A stretch of DNA of 53,242 nucleotides from the IMG/VR virus record IMGVR_UViG_3300017788_000033, positions 1 through 53,242 of that record. The stretch is one strand, 5' to 3'. Made by a program: the position numbers and the translations under genes. The notes below the pieces were generated by a model. That model had not been told where the DNA came from, searched no databases, and worked only from the letters and a program-made list of their open reading frames with translations. Positions 1 through 5,459 of the stretch are shown piece after piece. Within the stretch, counting starts at the first letter, position 1. Each line of letters starts with the position of its first letter. Origin of the DNA: a virus.

Positions 1-1
1 T

Positions 2-172
2 GCTCTGTGGCTGCAGAATGATTATGCTCTGTACAGCTTTGCTCGTCGCTATGATGATTACTCTAAGTTCGTAGCTGCCATTGGGTTTGGTTCTGAAACT
101 CCTGACGGTGTTTCCTTTGCATCTCCGAAGCTTGACTACAATGAGCTGAATGAAATGCTCCAAGATCTCTGA
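2..172 (+). CDS. C-terminal fragment of a small unknown phage protein
   Basis: This open frame runs from the window edge to a TGA at 170-172 and encodes the last 56 residues of a protein whose start lies outside the window. The visible part is rich in Tyr, Asp and Phe (for example YALYSFARRYDDYSKF) and ends in an acidic helix-like stretch, NELNEMLQDL. I see no catalytic motif, membrane segment or signal peptide. Codon use is more GC-rich than in the structural genes and resembles the next two small genes, so the three probably belong to a module separate from the late structural block. I do not recognise the family. Confidence 0.6.
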   Translation, partial: ALWLQNDYALYSFARRYDDYSKFVAAIGFGSETPDGVSFASPKLDYNELNEMLQDL

Positions 173-209
173 GTTTCGTTAACACCTTTTCTTCAAACTT
201 TTCCGACTT

Positions 210-497
210 ATGAACAACATTCACGACCTCAACGACAGCATCAAACTCTCCGAGCAGCTGGCCCTGGAGCACTATGAAAAGCTGAACGGTGTTGTGGATT
301 ATCGTCTTCCCGGAGTTTGCAATCATTACTTTGCATCTTATGATCTGCACGGTGATCGTGATGGTGAAATCTGCCTCACATGTAAAGTCTCTAAAACCGT
401 TAAAGGCCAAGTCCGTTATACTTGGCAAATCAACGGTAAGCGTATCGCAGAGAAGTATATTGTAACTCAATTTGTTGAACTTGGTGCCTTTCGGTAA
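210..497 (+). CDS. Hypothetical protein, 95 aa
   Basis: A 95-residue protein of unknown function. The N-terminal third (about 1-25) looks helical and acidic (NDSIKLSEQLALEHYEKL). The rest alternates in a beta-like way and contains two cysteines spaced CLTC at about residues 56-59, plus another near residue 37. Three cysteines and a few histidines could bind metal, but no standard zinc-finger spacing is complete. No clear Shine-Dalgarno sequence precedes the ATG, as is common in cyanobacterial and cyanophage genes. The first 15 bases closely match the start of the gene at 541. Base use is GC-richer than in the downstream late genes. Confidence 0.65.
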   Translation: MNNIHDLNDSIKLSEQLALEHYEKLNGVVDYRLPGVCNHYFASYDLHGDRDGEICLTCKVSKTVKGQVRYTWQINGKRIAEKYIVTQFVELGAFR

Positions 498-540
498 CTG
501 ATACTTAAACCCCTCAATCACACACTTCGCTAACAACATC

Positions 541-765
541 ATGACCAACATTGACATCTCCAAAGCAAGCAAACTGGATCTGCTGATTGCTGATACCCGT
601 GGAGAGATTAAGTATACTGTGCTCAAGCCTTCGCGTCGAGGTGTGAAAGCACTCACAGGTCAGCGAGCTTGGGCGAACGCTGCTCCTAAAGGGGCCTTCC
701 TGCATGGTGCTATCAGTGAGGCAGCTGCAGTGGAGAAAAACAACAAATGCTCTAAGGCTTGTTGA
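541..765 (+). CDS. Hypothetical basic protein, 74 aa
   Basis: A 74-residue, overall basic protein of unknown function. It begins MTNIDISKASKLDLLIADTR, has a Lys/Arg-rich centre (KPSRRGVKALTGQRAW) and ends in a Cys-containing tail (NNKCSKAC). It could be a small nucleic-acid or protein binder, but this is only inferred from charge. It follows the 95-aa gene by 43 bases on the same strand, has no obvious Shine-Dalgarno sequence, and its first 15 bases resemble those of that gene. It is the last gene before the structured non-coding spacer. Confidence 0.6.
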   Translation: MTNIDISKASKLDLLIADTRGEIKYTVLKPSRRGVKALTGQRAWANAAPKGAFLHGAISEAAAVEKNNKCSKAC

Positions 766-777
766 GGTTGATATAGC

Positions 778-812
778 GTCCCCTCTGAGGCTTATGAGCA
801 CTTGGAGGGGAC
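778..812 (+). other. 8-bp hairpin without U-tract
   Basis: GTCCCCTC (778-785) is perfectly complementary to GAGGGGAC (805-812), leaving a 19-base loop that carries one copy of the GCTTATGAGCA repeat. The hairpin lies 13 bases after the stop of the 74-aa gene but is followed by ACGAATAC, not Us. It may protect the 3' end of the upstream mRNA or be part of a structured RNA. Confidence 0.45.
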
Positions 813-866
813 ACGAATACACCTTGGACGAGCAGCAGTTCTCGTGTAGCTTATGAGCAGTTTGAG
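790..866 (+). repeat. Pair of 18-base direct repeats
   Basis: Copies lie at 790-807 and 849-866. Both start GCTTATGAGCA and end GAG, with 16 of 18 positions identical and start-to-start spacing of 59 bases. The first sits mostly in the loop of the 778-812 hairpin. Confidence 0.6.
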
Positions 867-897
867 CAGTTGTTTTGTGCGCGGTTTGTGTTAGCGC

Positions 898-913
898 GGG
901 GCGCGGTGGCCCC
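898..913 (+). other. GC-rich hairpin
   Basis: GGGGC (898-902) pairs with GCCCC (909-913) around a 6-base loop, inside a run of alternating GCGCGG sequence that stands out from the AT-rich phage background. It is followed by an A-rich run, so it is not a + strand intrinsic terminator. Confidence 0.35.
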
Positions 914-1002
914 CCTAAAAGAAAAAACGCTCACTACCCTAATCTATAACGACCCCAAAAAGCGCTCGAAAAGCCATAAGTATTCAAAAATTTTTTCGTG
1001 GC

Positions 1003-1010
1003 CATAAATA
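1003..1010 (+). promoter_or_regulatory. T4-like late promoter, CATAAATA
   Basis: CATAAATA matches the T4-type late promoter core used by cyanophages and lies 20 bases before the ATG at 1031. A degenerate copy (CATAAGTA) lies at 975-982. The motif argues against translation starting at the in-frame GTG at 998, which would put the promoter inside the gene. Confidence 0.6.
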
Positions 1011-1030
1011 CTTTTTTTAGGTCAATTGAA

Positions 1031-1396
1031 ATGTTTTATAGGAAACTCGACATTAAGAATTTTAAAAATATCCAAGAAAAAATTACCCCCTACTTAATAA
1101 ACTTTGTAAGTACAGATATAAATCGGTCTGAAGAAAAATTGTTTTACAATTTGATATCTCAAAAGAATCTCGAAAAATTTAAGAAAGATATTCCAGAGTT
1201 ATTCGAAAGTGTTCGACAAAAACTCTGCAGTGAAATTATCCTCATGTCTTACATCTATGTGGATGGTGTTGAAGAGATTCCCATACATATAGATGGTGGA
1301 GTCAATTGTTCTCTTGAGAGAAGAACTCGGTTAAATTGGCCAATATTAAACGGAGAGAGTGCGGAAACAATCTTTTATCAAAAGTATTTTAATTAA
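1031..1396 (+). CDS. Short protein with oxygenase-like HxD motif, 121 aa
   Basis: I chose the ATG at 1031 because the late promoter CATAAATA lies just upstream; an in-frame GTG at 998 would add 11 residues. The N-terminal half is Lys-rich and helical. At about residues 86-121 the pattern PIHIDGG, then RTRLNWPILNG, then TIFY resembles the first half of the double-stranded beta-helix fold of phage 2-oxoglutarate/Fe(II) oxygenase-like proteins, which have HxD followed by a 'LN.P..N' strand. The protein ends there, so the second histidine and the rest of the barrel are missing. It may be a truncated or degenerate enzyme, or an independent small fold. The next gene starts 9 bases later and does not supply the missing half. 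Confidence 0.6.
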   Translation: MFYRKLDIKNFKNIQEKITPYLINFVSTDINRSEEKLFYNLISQKNLEKFKKDIPELFESVRQKLCSEIILMSYIYVDGVEEIPIHIDGGVNCSLERRTRLNWPILNGESAETIFYQKYFN

Positions 1397-1404
1397 AAAC
1401 TAAG

Positions 1405-2520
1405 ATGGAAATCAAAACATTATCTTTCGTTCCAGCAGTACCTTTTAATGATACCCTTGAAACTTTTTTCGATTCATATAAAGTCGATAAAGATATAGAG
1501 TGTTATCAATTATTCTTTTCTCCATATGGAGATGCAACAAATTTTGATGACCTAGATCAAATTAAATTCAATAGTGAAATTGTTATTCTTAATATTATAG
1601 ATTCACTGATTGATTTGGATGATCAACTTCGAATTGATAAATTAAAACAATTTTGCGAAAATAATCCAGAACAAAAATTTATTATATTTAATTTTCATTT
1701 CAATCTAAAGAGAAACCTCAGTATACCTAATTTATATTTGGATACAATTTGGTCAATTGATTTCGAACAAAAATTAATTCCTTGTGAAAAGGAAAATTTA
1801 AGTAATAATTGGATCTGTCTGAATTCTGGTACAAAATTGCATCGAGTTATGATAACATCTTATTTGTTATCTAAAGATTATTGTAATAATGGAAGCTTTA
1901 CTTTTCAAGTTGGCGCTCCAACTCTTACACGTTATGATAAGTATAGAAACTTAACTAAAATGAAAGATGATTTTAGAAAAGATCTTTCGAAGGGTTTTGC
2001 AAAGTTTAAGTCAAAGGATTTTAATCAACTTGAAGTAGTTGCATATGATAATGATGTTTATACATTTGCTTCAAATTATAATAATAATTTGTTACCAGTT
2101 TATAAAAATTTTGCCTTAGAAATTGTAACTGGAACAATGTTTTTTGAAAGTACTCCTCTTTTGAGTGAAAAAGAAATTCAATCTGTTTATGCTAAAAATT
2201 TTCCAATTTACATGAATGGAGTTGGAATGGCTAAGGAAATGAAAAAGTTTTTTGATATTGATATTTTTGAAGACATAATTGATCATAGTTATGATGATGT
2301 TGAGGATCATTTTGATCGAATATTTACAGCAATTAACAAAAATCAACATCTCTTGGATGGCTCAACAAATATTAGAGAGATGTGGTATGATAATGAAAAA
2401 AGATTCGAAGAAAATTGCAATAAAATGGATTCATTGTTTTATGATAAAAAATATAAGATTGAAATCAATCACAATAAAATTAAAAAAGCCTTGAGTCATT
2501 TTAATGTTACTGTAAAATAA
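1405..2520 (+). CDS. Hypothetical protein, 371 aa
   Basis: A 371-residue, Asn/Lys/Phe-rich protein that I cannot assign firmly. The N-terminal 130 residues alternate beta and helix with hydrophobic strands such as SEIVILNIIDSLIDL and KFIIFNFHF, compatible with a Rossmann-like domain. A C-terminal part (about 240-310) has the pattern 'ALEIVTGTMFF....LLSEKEIQSVYAKNFPIYMNGVG....FFDIDIFEDIIDHSYDDVEDHFDRI'. This recalls a family of phage and giant-virus proteins that look like the donor-binding half of family 10-type glycosyltransferases. With a glycosyltransferase gene nearby, a role in modifying virion or host sugars is possible but unproven. Very AT-rich; separated from the upstream gene by 8 bases. 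Confidence 0.65.
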   Translation: MEIKTLSFVPAVPFNDTLETFFDSYKVDKDIECYQLFFSPYGDATNFDDLDQIKFNSEIVILNIIDSLIDLDDQLRIDKLKQFCENNPEQKFIIFNFHFNLKRNLSIPNLYLDTIWSIDFEQKLIPCEKENLSNNWICLNSGTKLHRVMITSYLLSKDYCNNGSFTFQVGAPTLTRYDKYRNLTKMKDDFRKDLSKGFAKFKSKDFNQLEVVAYDNDVYTFASNYNNNLLPVYKNFALEIVTGTMFFESTPLLSEKEIQSVYAKNFPIYMNGVGMAKEMKKFFDIDIFEDIIDHSYDDVEDHFDRIFTAINKNQHLLDGSTNIREMWYDNEKRFEENCNKMDSLFYDKKYKIEINHNKIKKALSHFNVTVK

Positions 2521-2562
2521 CTAAAATCATATATAATTTTTGAAATGAACATAAAATAATAT

Positions 2563-2712
2563 ATGGAACTTAAGCTAGACTATCAGGAAAAGGATCTACT
2601 CATTGATTGCATTCAACATCGTTTAGATACTGATAAAATTTTAGTCATCAATGAATCTCTTAAGAATGAAATTGAAGATTTATTAGTCAAAATTGAAGAA
2701 GAATGTGTTTGA
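2563..2712 (+). CDS. Small acidic helical protein, 49 aa
   Basis: A 49-residue reading frame begins MELKLDYQEKDLLIDC and ends EDLLVKIEEECV. The heptad-like pattern of Leu/Ile with Lys/Glu suggests a single helix or short coiled coil. It fills the gap between the 371-aa gene and the glycosyltransferase on the same strand. The small size and weak ribosome binding site lower confidence, but the composition is protein-like and small acidic proteins of this kind are common in T4-like cyanophages. Confidence 0.5.
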   Translation: MELKLDYQEKDLLIDCIQHRLDTDKILVINESLKNEIEDLLVKIEEECV

Positions 2713-2721
2713 TTTAATACT

Positions 2722-2728
2722 CTAAATA
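2722..2728 (+). promoter_or_regulatory. Late promoter candidate, CTAAATA
   Basis: CTAAATA, the cyanophage variant of the late promoter core, lies 64 bases upstream of the glycosyltransferase ATG at 2793 and just after the 49-aa gene. The motif is short in an AT-rich region, so chance occurrence is possible. Confidence 0.4.
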
Positions 2729-2792
2729 AACCAGAAACCATTGCATGAATTGACTTGTAGTGGTAGAATGATAACGTCGCAATTCTAATTTT

Positions 2793-3545
2793 ATGTCTAA
2801 AGGATTTACAATTAAAGCTAACGCACCAACTCCAAAGAAAAGTGAAGAGGATTTTGATTTGAATGCTGCGAAAGAAATGATTCGTGGTAAGTCAATCGTT
2901 TTCTGTCTTCCTGGTCGTGGAGTTTCTTATATCTACTTGAAGAACTTTGTTCAACTCTGTTTTGATTTGGTTCAGAATGGTGCAGCCATTCAAATTTCAC
3001 AGGATTATTCTTCCATGGTTAACTTTGCACGTTGCAAAGTTTTAGGAGCAAATGTTCTTCGTGGTCCAAAACAAATTCCTTGGGATGGTAAACTAAAGTA
3101 TGATTACCAACTTTGGATTGACTCTGATATTGTTTTTGATACTGAAAAGTTTTATCGTCTTGTTGCAATGGATAAAGACATTGCTGCTGGTTGGTATATG
3201 ACCGAAGATGGTCATACGACTTCTGTTGCTCATTGGCTTGAAGAAGATGACTTTAAGAACAACGGTGGAGTCATGAATCATGAGACCGGAGAGACCATGA
3301 GTAAGCGCCGTAAACCCTTTACGGTTGACTATACGGGGTTTGGATGGGTTCTGATTAAGAAGGGTGTCTTTGAGTCTCTGGAGTACCCCTGGTTCGCTCC
3401 TAAGATGCAAGTTTTTGACTCTGGAGAAGTCCAAGATATGTGTGGAGAAGACGTTTCTTTCTGTCTTGATGCAAAGGCAGCGGGTTTTGAGATCTGGTGT
3501 GATCCTAAAATTCGCGTGGGTCATGAAAAAACTCGTATTATTTGA
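2793..3545 (+). CDS. GT-A-type glycosyltransferase, 250 aa
   Basis: Likely a nucleotide-sugar-dependent glycosyltransferase of the GT-A fold. An N-terminal strand-loop (KSIVFCLPGRGVSYIYLKNF, about 33-52) suits the nucleotide-binding start of the fold. YQLWIDSDIVFD (about 105-116) carries the DxD-type metal-binding motif. DYTGFGWVLIKKGVFE (about 179-194) is the usual acceptor-side segment. GEDVSFCLDAKAAGFEIWCDP (about 219-239) is the ED-containing catalytic region, followed by IRVGHEK. Length is typical for phage single-domain GT-A enzymes and no membrane segment is seen. The substrate is unknown; it may glycosylate virion proteins or act on host metabolism. Base use is slightly less AT-rich than in the neighbouring 371-aa gene. 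Confidence 0.85.
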   Translation: MSKGFTIKANAPTPKKSEEDFDLNAAKEMIRGKSIVFCLPGRGVSYIYLKNFVQLCFDLVQNGAAIQISQDYSSMVNFARCKVLGANVLRGPKQIPWDGKLKYDYQLWIDSDIVFDTEKFYRLVAMDKDIAAGWYMTEDGHTTSVAHWLEEDDFKNNGGVMNHETGETMSKRRKPFTVDYTGFGWVLIKKGVFESLEYPWFAPKMQVFDSGEVQDMCGEDVSFCLDAKAAGFEIWCDPKIRVGHEKTRII

Positions 3546-3579
3546 TTTCTGGCGCGTTTGAAAATCAATTTCGGCGCGC
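3545..3579 (+). repeat. Imperfect direct repeat with GCGCG inverted repeat
   Basis: ATTTC(T)GGCGCG occurs at 3545-3556 and, without the T, at 3568-3578. GCGCG (3552-3556) can pair with CGCGC (3575-3579). It lies between the glycosyltransferase stop and the next small gene. No U-tract follows, so a terminator role is not supported. Confidence 0.4.
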
Positions 3580-3609
3580 AAATAAAACCAATTGTGAGGT
3601 ATTAAAAAA

Positions 3610-3762
3610 ATGGCAGTAAAAGCAAAAGGTGGATTAAATAAAAATACTGGTTATATTCCTGGAACTCCTAAAAAAAGTCGTCAAGGAATGGGAAATGGAA
3701 CTAAATATGCTGCAACTAGTCGTAATAAGGCTAGGAAACCATATCGGGGACAAGGAAAATGA
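3610..3762 (+). CDS. Very basic small protein, 50 aa
   Basis: A 50-residue protein rich in Lys, Arg and Gly, from MAVKAKGGLN to ARKPYRGQGK, with hardly any acidic residues. A good ribosome binding site (GAGGT at 3596-3600) precedes the ATG. The composition suggests a disordered nucleic-acid-binding or virion-packaged basic peptide. Similar Gly/Lys-rich micro-proteins occur before the baseplate genes of T4-like cyanophages as far as I recall, but I know of no assigned function. Its TGA overlaps the ATG of the next basic gene (ATGA), so the two are translationally coupled. Confidence 0.7.
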   Translation: MAVKAKGGLNKNTGYIPGTPKKSRQGMGNGTKYAATSRNKARKPYRGQGK

Positions 3763-3860
3763 CTAAATGGATTCATAAAGAGGGATATTCAAGACCAGAT
3801 AAACGTTATAAGGGGATTAAAACACAAGCAAAAGCAAATAAAGGTAAAAAGTCTAAATAA
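3759..3860 (+). CDS. Very basic micro-protein, 33 aa
   Basis: A 33-residue Lys-rich protein (MTKWIHKEGYSRPDKRYKGI, then KTQAKANKGKKSK) whose ATG overlaps the TGA of the preceding basic 50-aa gene. The overlap and the similar charge suggest the two peptides are made together and act on the same partner, probably nucleic acid or an acidic virion surface. No named domain fits. The stop codon region contains a CTAAATA late promoter core serving the next gene. Confidence 0.55.
   Translation: MTKWIHKEGYSRPDKRYKGIKTQAKANKGKKSK
3853..3859 (+). promoter_or_regulatory. Late promoter candidate, CTAAATA
   Basis: CTAAATA overlaps the end of the 33-aa gene and lies 33 bases before the ATG at 3893. The spacing is consistent with a late promoter for the genes from 3893 onward. 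Confidence 0.45.
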
Positions 3861-3892
3861 ATTTAAATAGTAATATAAATTTTTTTAAAAAG

Positions 3893-4048
3893 ATGTCAGA
3901 AACAACTCCAAAAGTAGGTCCAACTGTTGCAGATGCACCAGAATCAACACCAGAAACTGCAAAAGTTTTTGATTATAATGTAGCTGCAAATGCACGAACA
4001 GTTGCTCCATCAAAACCAAATCCCGCCTCACCACTCGCTGCAGGATGA
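3893..4048 (+). CDS. Small Pro/Ala/Thr-rich protein, 51 aa
   Basis: A 51-residue protein, beginning MSETTPKVGPTVADAPEST and ending KPNPASPLAAG, rich in Pro, Ala and Thr and probably disordered apart from the segment VFDYNVAANARTV. It has a purine-rich AAAAAG before its ATG and is followed one base later by the ATG of the 155-aa gene, so the two are likely co-translated. Such a linker-like peptide could be a virion or scaffold accessory, but no family is recognised. Confidence 0.6.
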   Translation: MSETTPKVGPTVADAPESTPETAKVFDYNVAANARTVAPSKPNPASPLAAG

Positions 4049-4049
4049 T

Positions 4050-4517
4050 ATGACCGAAAAGGAAGCATATATTAAAGAATGGATACGAGAAGTATCTAAA
4101 AATCGACCAGAGATGGATGGATTTGCAGTTTGTCCATATGCTTCCAATTCAAAAACTTTAATTGTAGAGACTACCATTGATGACATTGTGCCCGAACCAG
4201 GTCATGATGTCATCATTTTTATAATTGAAGACTTTTGGAGAGAAAATCAAGTTAAAAAATGGGTTGCTCATTACAATGAAAAGTTTCCATATTATAAATT
4301 TTTTGAAGATTTGTCATCCAGAGATACATTTATTAGTGGTGTAAAAACAAATAATGAAAAATATAACCTTATTTTGTGTCAATCGAAACGAAAATTGAGC
4401 AAAATTCGTAAAAAATTAATGGAAACTGACTATTATACTTATTGGACAGAAGAATATCTCGGAGAGATTCTTGGAGAAGATGCAAAATATATAGAAAATG
4501 CCATTGAGGAGAATTAA
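4050..4517 (+). CDS. Hypothetical protein, 155 aa
   Basis: A 155-residue protein of unknown function. I chose the ATG at 4050 because it follows the upstream stop by one base and has AGGA at 4042-4045; an upstream in-frame start at 3990 would overlap the previous gene widely. It contains a conserved-looking GFAVCPYA near residues 26-33, a hydrophobic strand HDVIIFIIEDFW (about 56-67), and a charged helical C-terminus rich in Lys and Glu. The N-terminal 'W...V......G..VCP.A' faintly recalls DUF1415-type proteins, but this is too weak to use. Its stop directly abuts the ATG of the next gene. Confidence 0.65.
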   Translation: MTEKEAYIKEWIREVSKNRPEMDGFAVCPYASNSKTLIVETTIDDIVPEPGHDVIIFIIEDFWRENQVKKWVAHYNEKFPYYKFFEDLSSRDTFISGVKTNNEKYNLILCQSKRKLSKIRKKLMETDYYTYWTEEYLGEILGEDAKYIENAIEEN

Positions 4518-4721
4518 ATGGAAGAATTAAATTTGCCACAAAGACCAAATACTTCAAAAAGTGATGATGCTATTAAAGGATCCGATGGAATTGGTATAAA
4601 ATATTTGTCTCCAGAGGAATTAAAACTTCTTGAAGCTGCAACACCTTTCTTACCTCCACAAATGAGAGCATTTCAAATGCAAGATATGGTGAGAAATCTT
4701 AAAAATAATAACAATAATTGA
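4518..4721 (+). CDS. Hypothetical protein, 67 aa
   Basis: A 67-residue protein whose ATG directly follows the TAA of the previous gene, indicating coupled translation. It has a disordered N-terminus, a central helical segment (LSPEELKLLEAATPFLPPQM) and an Asn-rich tail of about six consecutive Asn codons. The family is unknown. It is followed by a structured 59-base leader before the next gene. Confidence 0.6.
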   Translation: MEELNLPQRPNTSKSDDAIKGSDGIGIKYLSPEELKLLEAATPFLPPQMRAFQMQDMVRNLKNNNNN

Positions 4722-4726
4722 CATTT

Positions 4727-4776
4727 CGGGATAGCAACCCCGTAAAAAGTTCTGATTTAACGTTAAATCAGGAGCT
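4727..4776 (+). promoter_or_regulatory. Two hairpins, the second covering a ribosome binding site
   Basis: The leader of the 79-aa gene contains CGGG (4727-4730) pairing with CCCG (4739-4742). It then contains a perfect 20-base palindrome, CTGATTTAACGTTAAATCAG, at 4752-4771. As RNA, the palindrome forms an 8-bp stem with an ACGU tetraloop. It can extend below a bulged G4772 by pairing 4748-4751 with 4773-4776. The Shine-Dalgarno sequence AGGAG (4770-4774) lies entirely within this stem, so translation could be repressed until the hairpin opens. Confidence 0.55.
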
Positions 4777-4780
4777 AAAA

Positions 4781-5020
4781 ATGTCAAATTTACCCGTGGA
4801 TAGAGACAGAGAATACATGAAACAAATGTGGGGAACCACAAAATTAATTACGGATTACGACTTAGAACCATCAAAAAGGATGATTCAAGAGGTTATGTAT
4901 GATCATGCACCAATTCATGATCTAAAGAAACAAACAGAACTTCATGAGAAGATTCGTAATGATGAAGACTATGATGATTGGTCATATGGAACTGAACCAA
5001 CATATGGTAAAAAATGGTAA
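4781..5020 (+). CDS. Hypothetical charged protein, 79 aa
   Basis: A 79-residue, highly charged protein of unknown function (starts MSNLPVDRDREYMKQMWG, ends TEPTYGKKW). I chose the ATG at 4781 because AGGAG lies at 4770-4774 with correct spacing; a longer in-frame TTG start at 4718 would translate through the hairpin leader. The middle (RMIQEVMYDHAPIHDLKKQTELHEKIR) is predicted helical by its pattern. It is the last small gene before the late promoter of gene 25. A virion or assembly accessory is possible, but nothing specific supports it. Confidence 0.65.
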   Translation: MSNLPVDRDREYMKQMWGTTKLITDYDLEPSKRMIQEVMYDHAPIHDLKKQTELHEKIRNDEDYDDWSYGTEPTYGKKW

Positions 5021-5037
5021 AAATGTCTTATACATAT

Positions 5038-5045
5038 AATAAATA
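5038..5045 (+). promoter_or_regulatory. T4-like late promoter, AATAAATA
   Basis: AATAAATA followed by CCC lies 15 bases before the gene 25 ATG at 5061, and starts the baseplate transcription unit. Confidence 0.6.
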
Positions 5046-5060
5046 CCCTTAGTTTGAGTA

Positions 5061-5459
5061 ATGACTAGGATTTCTCGCAAATTTAAGGATATAAGTCTCT
5101 CTTTTGTGAGAAATCCTGTGACTAATGATATATTATCTATTAATGATGCTGATGCAATTAAAAAATCAGTCATTAACTTAGTCAGAACTCGAAATGGTGA
5201 AAGATTTTTTAATTCATTTATTGGATCTCAAGTTGAAAATTCTATGTTTGAGTTGCAATCTCCAGAAATTGCATATTCGTTAGAATTGGAAATAAGAGCT
5301 TTGTTAAAAAATTTTGAAAGAAGAATTTCTTTATCTTCTGTACTTGTTTCTTATCTTGAAGATTCTAATGATTTTAATGTTAGAATTGCATACGACATAA
5401 CTGGACTTCCTGTTCCAACTCAAACTATAGATTTTATACTGCAACCAACTAGAGTCTAA
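5061..5459 (+). CDS. 25: Baseplate wedge subunit, gp25-like
   Basis: Homologue of T4 gp25, the small gp25/lysozyme-like wedge protein that joins the baseplate to the first tail-sheath ring. Length (132 aa) equals the T4 protein. The diagnostic order is visible: 'IKKSVINLVRTRNGERFF' (about 34-51; T4 'IKNSLLGIITTRKGSRPF'), then FIGSQVENSMFE, then the family's 'NFERRI' (about 88-93), matching the NYEPRI of T4 (EPR motif, here with Arg in place of Pro). The end, LQPTRV, corresponds to T4 LASSNRV. The start ATG fits the family start. Its TAA overlaps the gene 6 ATG (TAATG), so gp25 and gp6 are coupled. It acts in the assembling virion. Confidence 0.9.
   Translation: MTRISRKFKDISLSFVRNPVTNDILSINDADAIKKSVINLVRTRNGERFFNSFIGSQVENSMFELQSPEIAYSLELEIRALLKNFERRISLSSVLVSYLEDSNDFNVRIAYDITGLPVPTQTIDFILQPTRV

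Larger units (their letters stand above)
766..1030 (+). other. Structured, partly GC-rich non-coding spacer
   Basis: No convincing reading frame lies in this 265-base gap between the small GC-richer genes and the AT-rich late block. It holds an 8-bp perfect stem at 778-785/805-812, a second possible stem at 811-816/842-847, and an 18-base direct repeat (790-807 and 849-866, 16 of 18 identical). It also holds a very GC-rich patch at about 878-915 with a GGGGC/GCCCC hairpin, and a tandem late-promoter-like motif. None of the hairpins is followed by a U-tract on either strand, so simple terminators are unlikely. It may be a regulatory leader, a small RNA or a module boundary. Confidence 0.5.

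Noticed and set aside
63-822. Minus-strand frames of 102-197 codons across the first small genes
   Set aside because: They are antisense to three + strand genes with better composition, and have no ribosome binding site or promoter.
898-930. GC-rich hairpin as an intrinsic terminator
   Set aside because: It is followed by A-rich, not T-rich, sequence on the + strand, and on the opposite strand the required T-run would be on the wrong side.
998-1030. In-frame GTG start giving a 132-aa version of the gene at 1031
   Set aside because: The late promoter CATAAATA at 1003-1010 would lie inside the coding region; the ATG at 1031 fits the promoter spacing.
2750-2790. tRNA-like D-arm sequence (GTAGTGGTAGAATG) before the glycosyltransferase
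   Set aside because: No acceptor stem, anticodon stem or T-arm (GTTCGA) can be found around it; probably chance. A TTGACT here also has no -10 box at correct spacing.
3093-3581. Minus-strand 162-codon frame across the glycosyltransferase
   Set aside because: The + strand frame carries clear glycosyltransferase motifs; the antisense frame is a shadow.
4718-4780. Longer TTG start for the 79-aa gene
   Set aside because: It would translate through two hairpins, while the ATG at 4781 has a well-spaced AGGAG.
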